DNA of 64,000 nucleotides from Hymenobacter ginkgonis (GTDB taxonomy: Bacteria; Bacteroidota; Bacteroidia; Cytophagales; Hymenobacteraceae), in contig NZ_WQKZ01000004.1 of assembly GCF_009755225.1 (NCBI RefSeq), positions 496,001-560,000 of the forward strand, read 5' to 3'. This document shows positions 7,823 to 14,450 of this stretch, piece by piece; the first letter of the stretch is position 1; every line of letters starts with the position of its first letter. Both the position numbers and the translations under genes were made by a program. The notes beneath the pieces are model-generated. The model did no database searches, had not been told where the DNA came from, and worked only from the letters and a program-made list of their open reading frames with translations.

Positions 7823-9054
7823 TGCGGGGCTGGCGCGGGGGTAGGCGGGTCAGCCTGGGTTTGGCGCAAGTTGCGCACGTAGAGCAGGCCTACTAGCAAG
7901 GCCAACGCGCCCTCGGCCAGCACCGTGGCCCGCACACCAAAGCGCGCGGCGGCTGCCCCCACCACTAGGCTACCTAGTGGCAGCGCGCTCGTGTACACCA
8001 GCACGTAGAGGCTGATAACCCGGCCGCGCATGGCCGGCAACACCGTGGTTTGCAGCAGCGTAACGTTGAGGGTAGTCTGGGCCATCATCCCAAACGCTCC
8101 TACTACCAAAAAGGCCAGCGCCAGCGCAAACCACGGCGTGTAGGCAAACAGCAGCAGCCCTACCCCCAGCACGAAGGTGTTAACGGTTATTATCTTGTTT
8201 AAATCGGTGCTCGGCGGCAGCGACGTCAGGTACAGTGCCGCCCCGAAGCCGCCCAGCCCAATAGCCCCATCCAGCAGGCCGAAAGTGGTGGCCGTGCCCT
8301 GAAAAATGTCTTTCGCATACACCGGCATGAGAGCGGTAAACGGCAGCACTAGCAGCGCCATCAGCCCCAGCGTGGTGATAATAAACTGAATACTTGCCGT
8401 ATCGCGCACATACCGAAAGCCATCGGCCAGCTCGCCCAGAATGGGTTGCGTGCGCGGCTTGGCCACGTAAACGGGTAGCCGCAGGGCGAGCAGCGACCCA
8501 ATAACGGCCACGAAACTGAGTGCATTCAGCCCAAAGCAGGCATCGGCCCCCAACTTCTCGATGGCCAGGCCCGCCAAGGCCGGCCCCAGCAGCTTCGAGA
8601 GGTTGAGCATGGAGGAGTTGAGGGCCACCGCGTTGGGCACGTCCTGCTTATCATCCACCAAGTCGTACACCAGCGACTGCCGGGCCGGCACGTCGAAGGC
8701 ATTAATAATGCCGAGCACCGCGCTCAATACGATAATAGCGCCTACCCCCTCGTAGTGCCAAAACACGGCCAGCGCCAGCAGCACGGCCTGCACCATCGAT
8801 AGCACCTGCGTGAGCAGCAAAACGCGGTAGCGCGAGTAGCGGTCGGACACAACACCGCCGAGCAGCGAGAAAATGGCCGAGGGGAAAAGCGTAGCAAACA
8901 CGCTCACGCCCAGCATAAACTTGGAGTGCGTTTGGGCATACACTACCCAGCTCACCGCCGTTTTTTGCATCCAGGTGCCCAGCAGCGACAACGACTGACC
9001 GGCAAAAAACAAACGAAAATTGCGGCTGCGAAACGCGCGAAAAGCCTCCTTCAT
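7813..9054 (-). CDS. MFS efflux transporter (MFS_3/EntS-like)
   Basis: 413 residues with about 12 hydrophobic helices. The start FRSRNFRLFFAGQSLSLLGTWMQ and the loop GGVVSDRYSRYRVLL (major facilitator motif A, between helices 2 and 3) are characteristic of the EntS/MFS_3 branch of exporters. The protein should extrude small molecules across the inner membrane; substrate is unknown. Its ATG overlaps the stop of the upstream membrane gene by 4 bp (ATGA), giving translational coupling. It is the last gene of a three-gene operon headed by a MarR regulator, so drug- or phenolic-responsive efflux is likely. The tail is Pro/Ala-rich. Confidence 0.87.
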   Translation of the reverse strand: MKEAFRAFRSRNFRLFFAGQSLSLLGTWMQKTAVSWVVYAQTHSKFMLGVSVFATLFPSAIFSLLGGVVSDRYSRYRVLLLTQVLSMVQAVLLALAVFWHYEGVGAIIVLSAVLGIINAFDVPARQSLVYDLVDDKQDVPNAVALNSSMLNLSKLLGPALAGLAIEKLGADACFGLNALSFVAVIGSLLALRLPVYVAKPRTQPILGELADGFRYVRDTASIQFIITTLGLMALLVLPFTALMPVYAKDIFQGTATTFGLLDGAIGLGGFGAALYLTSLPPSTDLNKIITVNTFVLGVGLLLFAYTPWFALALAFLVVGAFGMMAQTTLNVTLLQTTVLPAMRGRVISLYVLVYTSALPLGSLVVGAAAARFGVRATVLAEGALALLVGLLYVRNLRQTQADPPTPAPAPQPA

Positions 9055-9401
9055 ATGCCAGCAGAGGGTAAAGGCGGCGCTACTGGCGCATTGCCCCCGT
9101 GCAATTGGCCAAAGTGCCGCGCTAGCTGCAAAGCCATAAGCAGCACCCCTAAGCCCAAGACCAGCGCATCGAGGGTAGCGCGCAGGCTGAATTTTCCTAC
9201 GTGCAGCACTAGCAAATAGCTCGCTACTAGGTTAAACACACCCCAAAACACATTTACCGTCGCCGACGATAACCCTACCCCCGGCGGCTTGGCAAACGGG
9301 CTCTGGAAGGCCTGCCCCATGGTGCCACTAAGCAGGTGAGGCAAGGCATTGGCTAAGAAAGCGCCGCCAAAAAAGTAAGAAACGTAGGGAAGCCAAGCCA
9401 T
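9051..9401 (-). CDS. Small hypothetical membrane protein
   Basis: 116 residues with three predicted membrane helices, roughly residues 5-28, 45-68 and 72-95, and a short Pro/Gly-rich tail. The family is not recognised. It lies between marR (32 bp upstream) and the MFS exporter (4-bp ATGA overlap), so it is almost surely coexpressed with them. It could assist the exporter or act on the same toxic compound, but nothing in the sequence shows a mechanism. The start at 9401 is the only ATG that keeps the first helix. Confidence 0.75.
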   Translation of the reverse strand: MAWLPYVSYFFGGAFLANALPHLLSGTMGQAFQSPFAKPPGVGLSSATVNVFWGVFNLVASYLLVLHVGKFSLRATLDALVLGLGVLLMALQLARHFGQLHGGNAPVAPPLPSAGI

Positions 9402-9433
9402 AGCACTCGGTTTTATTTTAGATAGGTCGCCGC

Positions 9434-9874
9434 TTAATCAAAGTCAATTATTTTCTCCAGTACCCGCACGGCTTGGCTGAGGCTGGCCAACTCCGGGGCC
9501 GAGCAGGTGGCTTGCAGCGCGCGGTGCAGCCAGTCGTCGAGCTCTTGCCGCACGGTGGGCAAAATGGCCTGGCCGGCGGCCGTGAGGCCAATGCGCACCT
9601 TGCGCTTGTCGGTGGCCTGGGGCTGGCGCGTGATGTAGCCCAACTCGTGCAGGTGGCTCAGTATCTGCGACATCGATTGGGTAGTTACTTTTTCGCGCGC
9701 GGCCAGCTCGCTGGGCAACAGCGACTCGTGCTGGTCGAGCAATTTAATTACCGACCGCTCGGTGAGCGAAAGCGTGCCATGCAGCGGCGAGTGAGTGCGT
9801 AGCTTTTTAATCAGCCTAGACACTACCGTGCGCAGCTCGGCAGCCAGGTGCTGGGAATCGGGGGGGGTAGGCAT
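9434..9874 (-). CDS. MarR-family transcriptional regulator
   Basis: 146 residues from the ATG at 9874. The body is a typical winged HTH: SVIKLLDQHESLLPSELAAR, then VTTQSMSQILSHLHELGYI (recognition helix), then the wing with DKRKVRIGLTAAG. MarR dimers repress drug-efflux genes and release DNA on ligand binding. An in-frame ATG at 9907 exists, but a perfect palindrome (9882-9901) and a TATATTTG promoter element lie between or over these positions, so the shorter start is preferred. It heads the operon with the small membrane protein and the MFS exporter and probably represses itself and them. Confidence 0.88.
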   Translation of the reverse strand: MPTPPDSQHLAAELRTVVSRLIKKLRTHSPLHGTLSLTERSVIKLLDQHESLLPSELAAREKVTTQSMSQILSHLHELGYITRQPQATDKRKVRIGLTAAGQAILPTVRQELDDWLHRALQATCSAPELASLSQAVRVLEKIIDFD

Positions 9875-9881
9875 ACTTGAA

Positions 9882-9901
9882 AGTAAACTTGTTAGTTTAC
9901 T
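9882..9901. promoter_or_regulatory. Probable MarR operator palindrome
   Basis: AGTAAACTTGTTAGTTTACT has perfect arms AGTAAAC and GTTTACT separated by 6 bp, the size and symmetry of a MarR dimer site. It sits 4 bp downstream of the TATATTTG element, over the expected transcription start, and 8 bp before the chosen marR start codon. Autorepression is inferred. Confidence 0.72.
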
Positions 9902-9904
9902 TAC

Positions 9905-9912
9905 CAAATATA
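9905..9912 (-). promoter_or_regulatory. -7 element TATATTTG (marR operon)
   Basis: Exact TAnnTTTG match on the minus strand, 31 bp before the marR ATG and immediately before the operator palindrome. Confidence 0.65.
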
Positions 9913-10034
9913 CGCCAAGTTTTTGGTTTGGGTTAGTGGCCGGCAGCCCGGCGCCGTTAACTCAAACTGTTCTCAGGAGTTATTACACTTACCTCAGCAG
10001 AGGTTTTCACTCCTTCATTCCAGAATCTTAGGTA

Positions 10035-11000
10035 ATGGCAACGCATCGTGAACTCGGCCACTCGGGCCTCCATATTGCCCCGCTCGTGCTGGGCGGCAAC
10101 GTATTCGGCTGGACGGCCGACGAAAAAACTTCCTTCGCCGTGCTCGACGCCTTCGTGGCGGGCGGCGGCAATGCCATCGACACCGCCGATGTGTACTCGG
10201 CCTGGATACCCGGCCACGAAGGCGGCGGGCAGTCCGAAACTGTGCTTGGCAAGTGGCTGGCCCAGCGCGGCCGCCGCGACGATGTGCTCCTCTTCACGAA
10301 AGTGGGCATGGAGCTGGGCCCCGACAAAAAGGGCCTGTCAAAAGCCTATATCAAGCGCGCCGTGGAAGACTCGCTGCGCCGCCTGCAAACCGATTATATC
10401 GACCTCTACCAGTCGCACAAAGACGACGAAAGCCTGCCCGTAACCGAGCCGCTTGAGGCTTACGCCGAACTGCTGCAAGAAGGTAAAATCCGGGCCATCG
10501 GCGCTTCCAACTTCTCGCCCCAGCGCCTGCAAGCGGCCCTCGACGCCGCTCAAAACGGACTACCTCGCTACGAAAGCTTGCAGCCCGAGTACAACCTCTA
10601 CGACCACGCCACCTTTGAGCAGGACGACCTGGCCATTGTGCAGGCCAGCGGCATGGGCGTAATTCCGTATTTTGGGCTGGCCGCGGGCTTCCTCACCGGC
10701 AAATACCGCACCGCGGCCGACTTGCAGAAAAGCCCGCGCGGCGCCGGCATCGGCAAGAAGTACCTCAACGACAAAGGCCTGGCTATCTTAAAAGCCCTAG
10801 ACGCCGTGGCCGACCGCCACTCGGCCACCCAGGCCCAGGTAGCGCTGGCCTGGCTGATGCAGGCGCCCGGCATCACGGCGCCCATTGCCAGCGGTACCAG
10901 CCCCGGCCAAGTGCAGGAGCTAGTAGAGGCGATGGACTTACAACTCACCACCGCTGACGTAGCCGAGCTGCAAGTGCCCGAGCCAGCCAAGGCGGCGTAG
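10035..11000 (+). CDS. Aldo/keto reductase
   Basis: 321 residues with an NADPH-dependent (beta/alpha)8 barrel. The catalytic tetrad is visible: Asp49 and Tyr54 in AIDTADVYS, Lys89 in LFTKVGME, and His128 in YQSHKDDE. GASNFSPQ and the late IASGTSPGQ cofactor-binding loop fit the YajO/Tas-like AKR branch. It would reduce aldehydes or ketones in the cytoplasm; the true substrate is unknown. It is divergent from marR, with a 160-bp shared upstream region, so control by the same regulator is possible but no second palindrome was seen. A strong terminator follows the stop. Confidence 0.87.
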   Translation: MATHRELGHSGLHIAPLVLGGNVFGWTADEKTSFAVLDAFVAGGGNAIDTADVYSAWIPGHEGGGQSETVLGKWLAQRGRRDDVLLFTKVGMELGPDKKGLSKAYIKRAVEDSLRRLQTDYIDLYQSHKDDESLPVTEPLEAYAELLQEGKIRAIGASNFSPQRLQAALDAAQNGLPRYESLQPEYNLYDHATFEQDDLAIVQASGMGVIPYFGLAAGFLTGKYRTAADLQKSPRGAGIGKKYLNDKGLAILKALDAVADRHSATQAQVALAWLMQAPGITAPIASGTSPGQVQELVEAMDLQLTTADVAELQVPEPAKAA

Positions 11001-11016
11001 CGCAGCCAAGCCCTAG

Positions 11017-11060
11017 CCACTAAAAAAGCCGCCTTAGCAAGGGCGGCTTTTTTTAGTGGC
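11017..11060 (+). terminator. Rho-independent terminator
   Basis: The arms run CCACTAAAAAAGCCGCC and, after a short loop, GGGCGGC followed by seven T and AGTGG. The A-tract on the left makes it bidirectional, so it could also serve the minus-strand NTF2-like gene that ends at 11104. Confidence 0.85.
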
Positions 11061-11103
11061 CAAAGTTTGTTTTAGCAGGTTGAAACCGGGCGATTCTGGC
11101 AGC

Positions 11104-11610
11104 TTATTCCTTTGCCAGAGTAGGGTCGTCGGCCGCCGCTTTGGCATCGACCAGCGTGTTTTGAAAGGCGGCGATGAGCCAGCGGCCTTGACGTTTTACG
11201 AGCACCGTAGTGTTGGCGGTTTGGGGGTGAGGCGGTACGCCGGGGGGTAGGGGCTTGCTACCCCGCACCACCAGCACCACGTCGGGGGTAAGGGGCCGGA
11301 GCGACAGCGCGGCCACATTCATAGGCGGAAACCTAACGTCTTTATACAGCTTATCGAACACCACTTGATGGCCTTTTTGCACGGCCGGCTCCCCTTCCCA
11401 CAGCATACCCACGATGTTTATCGCCGTCACATCGGGGGTAGTGTACTCCACCATTTCCGAGAATTTATGGTCGTTCAAATTCTTCTGGAAGTGTTGCAGC
11501 GTTGCCACGATGGCCTCTTTATCGGTGGCGGGCAGCGGCGACGTAGTAGTTTGGGCGGCGGCCAGGTGGCTACTCGCTAAGGCAATAAGAAAGGGTAAGC
11601 AGCTTTTCAT
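11104..11610 (-). CDS. Exported SgcJ/NTF2-like (DUF4440-type) protein
   Basis: 168 residues. A signal peptide ends at HLAAAQ. The rest is an NTF2-like alpha+beta cone with the SgcJ/EcaC pattern: ATDKEAIVATLQHFQKNLND helix, MVEYTTPDVTAIN strand, then LRPLTPDVVLVVRG and TVLVKRQGRWLIAAFQNT. Such domains bind small molecules or serve as accessory or immunity domains; no catalytic role is shown here. Two damaged relatives lie directly upstream on the same strand (11693-11971 and 11997-12203), so this appears to be the surviving copy of a tandem array. Confidence 0.78.
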   Translation of the reverse strand: MKSCLPFLIALASSHLAAAQTTTSPLPATDKEAIVATLQHFQKNLNDHKFSEMVEYTTPDVTAINIVGMLWEGEPAVQKGHQVVFDKLYKDVRFPPMNVAALSLRPLTPDVVLVVRGSKPLPPGVPPHPQTANTTVLVKRQGRWLIAAFQNTLVDAKAAADDPTLAKE

Positions 11611-11692
11611 GGCAACAAGGGAAAAGGTAAATACAACTAACTATTAACTAGTACATTATCAAAAAACCTCATAGCTCACGCCTCACTTGCTA

Positions 11693-11971
11693 GCTGTTTT
11701 AATAGCATTGGCGGCCGCAACGCGAGCATCGACGAGCATATTCTGGCCGGCCGTGATGAGCCAGCGGCCCGGGCGCTTTACTAGCAGCATAGTAAACCTT
11801 GAAACTGACACCGGGCGTGGCGCAGGTCGGCATTTCCGCGAATTGTCGTTCAGATTTTTGACAAACTTGCTCAGCGTTACTTCGAGTTGCCTTATCAGCG
11901 GCTAGCAGCGAGGGGCCGGCATGTTGCGTCCGCGCTTGAAACTCAATAGCCAGCAGGCCAACAACAGGCAT
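11693..11971 (-). pseudogene. Frameshifted NTF2-like paralogue
   Basis: Pieces of the neighbouring SgcJ/NTF2-like protein can be read on the minus strand in changing frames. EVTLSKFVKNLND (compare ATLQHFQKNLND) comes first, then FAEMPTCATPGVSF in another frame (compare FSEMVEYTTPDV). Much of the middle is missing, and the end is MLLVKRPGRWLITAGQNMLV (compare VLVKRQGRWLIAAFQNTLV) up to a TGA at 11693. A possible ATG lies at 11971. With at least two frame changes and an internal deletion, it cannot make a normal product. Confidence 0.75.
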
Positions 11972-11996
11972 CGACAATGCCCTCCCATTAAATGGG

Positions 11997-12203
11997 TTAA
12001 GCGTATAGGGACGCGTGCACGATGTTCACCCCGCTCACGTCGGGCGTGGTGTAAGTGGCCATGTCGGCGAAGTGATGGTTGGTGTAATTGGCCGGCGTGC
12101 GGGCAACCACCCGGCGAATGGCGGCCTCATCGGCGGCCGGCAGCTGGGCAAAAGCACGGCTGCTCGCTAATAGCAGAACCAGGCTTAACAGGAAGATTTT
12201 CAC
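11997..12203 (-). pseudogene. Truncated NTF2-like paralogue
   Basis: The reading frame gives a signal peptide (VKIFLLSLVLLLASSRAFAQ) and the first third of an SgcJ/NTF2-like domain: ADEAAIRRVV, then TNHHFADMATYTTPDVSGVN. It stops after about 68 residues. The likely original start is a GTG at 12203; a TTG at 12230 is the only earlier option. It lacks the second half of the fold, so it is most likely a remnant. It is the third member of the tandem group here. Confidence 0.65.
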
Positions 12204-12320
12204 GGAGTAGGAAGGACTAGTATGCAGCAAAATTCATACTCTCCTCCCCTGCTTTAGTAGTAAAAAACCGACATTTTCGCGCCCGTTGTGCGGCCGCCGC
12301 GCGGTCAGGCTACCCCTCCC

Positions 12321-13145
12321 TTAGCTGGCAACTGCTAGCCGCGTGTGGGTAGCATCGGCGGCCAGCAGCTGCGGCGGCGTGACGCCGGCAAAAGTTTTGA
12401 AATCGCGCACTAGGTGGCGGTAGTCGTAGTAGCCCGTTTGCACGGCTACGCTCAGCCAGTCGAGGTCGGGCTGCCGCTCCTTCAGCCGGAAGGCCTGGTC
12501 GAAGCGCACAATGCGGGCGTGCAGCTTCGGCCCCATGCCTACTCGCTCGATGAAGCTGCGCTCGAACTGCCGCGGGCTCAGGCACACCTCGTGGGCCAAT
12601 TGCTCGATGGGCTGCGTCGCCCAGCCCCCCACCAGCTGCGGCAGCAGGGCATCGATGGGCCGGGCGGGGGGTAGGGCACGGCGCGCCAAGCGCAGCAGGT
12701 AGCTTTCGACCACGGCCACCATCACGCGGTAGTCGGTGATTTCGGCTAGGCGGTCGGCTACCTCGTCTACGGCGGGGCCGAGAACGGCGCGGCTTTCAAG
12801 TGCAAAATCAAATAGCTCCTTCACCGGCACTCCCAGCAGGCGGTGCAACCCGCCGGGCCAAAAAGCTACGCACACCACCAAGTGGTCGGCGGCAAAATTC
12901 AAATCGACCCGCGACACTTGCGGCCCTACCAAAATGCTGCGCGGCGACCGAATTTCGCGCGCCTGCCCGTAGTGAAAATTGCGCACCTCATCGCGCGGGT
13001 AAAAGAATAAAAACTGCTGCGGCGTCGGCGGCTGGGGCTTGGGCGCCGGTATGGGCCGGCCATTGGCCGTGCGCGTATGCGCTACCAAGTAGTGCTGCAT
13101 AAAGGAGCGCAACGGCGCCGCCGGCGGGTAGAGGCGAAAGAACAT
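12321..13145 (-). CDS. AraC-family transcriptional regulator
   Basis: 274 residues. The C-terminal third has two helix-turn-helix units: IEQLAHEVCLSPRQFERSFIE, then LDWLSVAVQTGYYDYRHLVRDFK, with the usual FAGVTPPQL ending. The N-terminal part resembles the DUF6597/AraC-like sensor region of Bacteroidota regulators and probably binds a ligand. It lies between the NTF2-like remnants and the transglutaminase-like gene, all on the minus strand. Its target is not evident. Only one plausible ATG exists at 13145. Confidence 0.85.
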   Translation of the reverse strand: MFFRLYPPAAPLRSFMQHYLVAHTRTANGRPIPAPKPQPPTPQQFLFFYPRDEVRNFHYGQAREIRSPRSILVGPQVSRVDLNFAADHLVVCVAFWPGGLHRLLGVPVKELFDFALESRAVLGPAVDEVADRLAEITDYRVMVAVVESYLLRLARRALPPARPIDALLPQLVGGWATQPIEQLAHEVCLSPRQFERSFIERVGMGPKLHARIVRFDQAFRLKERQPDLDWLSVAVQTGYYDYRHLVRDFKTFAGVTPPQLLAADATHTRLAVAS

Positions 13146-13236
13146 ACGAACAAGCGAATGATTGGCCGTAAAGTACTTACTGCCAGCATTAACTTGGCCT
13201 TAACCTGGCAAAAAAGAACGTCAGGTTTGCTATGTG

Positions 13237-14229
13237 CTACTTCGCCGCTATATCCTCAAAAGTGTAGGTTCGCTCCACATTTTCCAATGGCTTGCCATCG
13301 GCTTCGGCATACGGGTACACGAAGTAATTGAGCGGCGCGCCGGCTTGCTTGGGCGTGAGCGTCAGGTCGCGGCCGCGGGTGAACTCGACGCGGTTTTCGT
13401 CGTGGGCCCCGAAAAAGTAAGCGCGCTTGCTGGGGTCTTTGGCCGCCTCAGAGGCATCGACGGGCACCCAGCCAGTCTCCTTGGTGAAAAATTCGGCCCA
13501 GCAGTGGTAGCCTTTTATCTCGCCCTTGCCGCGCTGGGGGGGTAGGGGCAGCCCAATGCTGAAGCGCGCCGGAATGCCCAGCGCCCGGCAATAGCCAATA
13601 ACGATGGCGTGAAAATCGGTGCAGTTGCCGCGCCGCGCGTCGCAGGCGTAGTAAATATCGCCGCGGCCCCAGCCCTGGCCGGTTTTATCGTAGGTGACGG
13701 TGCTCACCACGTGCTCGTAAATGGCCCGCGCCTTGGCTAGGGGGGTAGTAGCTTGGGCTTTATCAACTACTTCCTGGGCTTGGGCTTTAATTTTGGCATC
13801 GAGCGGCACGAGGCGGTCGGGAGCAAGCCAGCGGGTCAGGTTGGGGTCGGTAGCTTCGTTTTCAACGGGAGCCTTGTCGTCGGTGGCGCGCAGGTTGAGG
13901 TGCTCGCGGCGCGTCACGCGGGCCGTGAGCGTGACGGTGAGCGGCGCAGTGGGCACGGCGGCAGGCTTCAGGTGCAGCATTTGGTTGCCATACTGGTCGG
14001 TTTCGATGGTGTAGGGCGCACCTGCTTCAATTTTGAGGTCGCGTACATCCTGGCTCTTGTCGTTGTGCGGCACGGGCATCCACAGCTCCAGCGTGTGGGT
14101 GCCGGCGGCGGGCACGGGCACCGTGGCCCGGCACAGCAGTTGAAACGTGCGGCTGCGCGGCGCAACCGCAGTAGTAGCCGGCGCAGCGGTGGTGAGCAGC
14201 GCGGTGGCGGCAAGTAGCAGGGCTTTCAT
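13237..14229 (-). CDS. Exported transglutaminase-like cysteine protease-fold protein
   Basis: 330 residues with a signal peptide (MKALLLAATALLTTAAPATT). An N-terminal beta domain is followed by a transglutaminase-like core with all three catalytic positions: Cys in RRGNCTDFH, His in KGYHCWAEF and Asp in WVPVDASEA. Such periplasmic proteins usually cleave or crosslink peptides or isopeptides; the substrate is unknown. A TAGCTTTG promoter element lies 33 bp upstream. The gene is divergent from the outer-membrane barrel gene across 221 bp. Confidence 0.85.
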   Translation of the reverse strand: MKALLLAATALLTTAAPATTAVAPRSRTFQLLCRATVPVPAAGTHTLELWMPVPHNDKSQDVRDLKIEAGAPYTIETDQYGNQMLHLKPAAVPTAPLTVTLTARVTRREHLNLRATDDKAPVENEATDPNLTRWLAPDRLVPLDAKIKAQAQEVVDKAQATTPLAKARAIYEHVVSTVTYDKTGQGWGRGDIYYACDARRGNCTDFHAIVIGYCRALGIPARFSIGLPLPPQRGKGEIKGYHCWAEFFTKETGWVPVDASEAAKDPSKRAYFFGAHDENRVEFTRGRDLTLTPKQAGAPLNYFVYPYAEADGKPLENVERTYTFEDIAAK

Positions 14230-14262
14230 AGAGAGGGCAGCAGCGCGTTAGAAACTAGCCTA

Positions 14263-14270
14263 CAAAGCTA
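14263..14270 (-). promoter_or_regulatory. -7 element TAGCTTTG (transglutaminase-like gene)
   Basis: Exact TAnnTTTG match on the minus strand, 33 bp before the ATG at 14229. The remaining bases up to 14450 show no other structure I can name. Confidence 0.55.
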
Positions 14271-14450
14271 CGCTTGCGAGGCAAGGCGGGTTCAGCCATC
14301 GCTTCTTTTCACGTCCGTGGGCAGCCGCTTCCCCGTACTTTCATCTTCAGATTGTCTTCAAAATAGCCTCAGGCCAGCTTACCCACAGCGCCCCCAAACC
14401 TGTTTGGCCCCGAGCTGTTGAGCTTACTTATTTGCAGCTAAGTTATTCTC

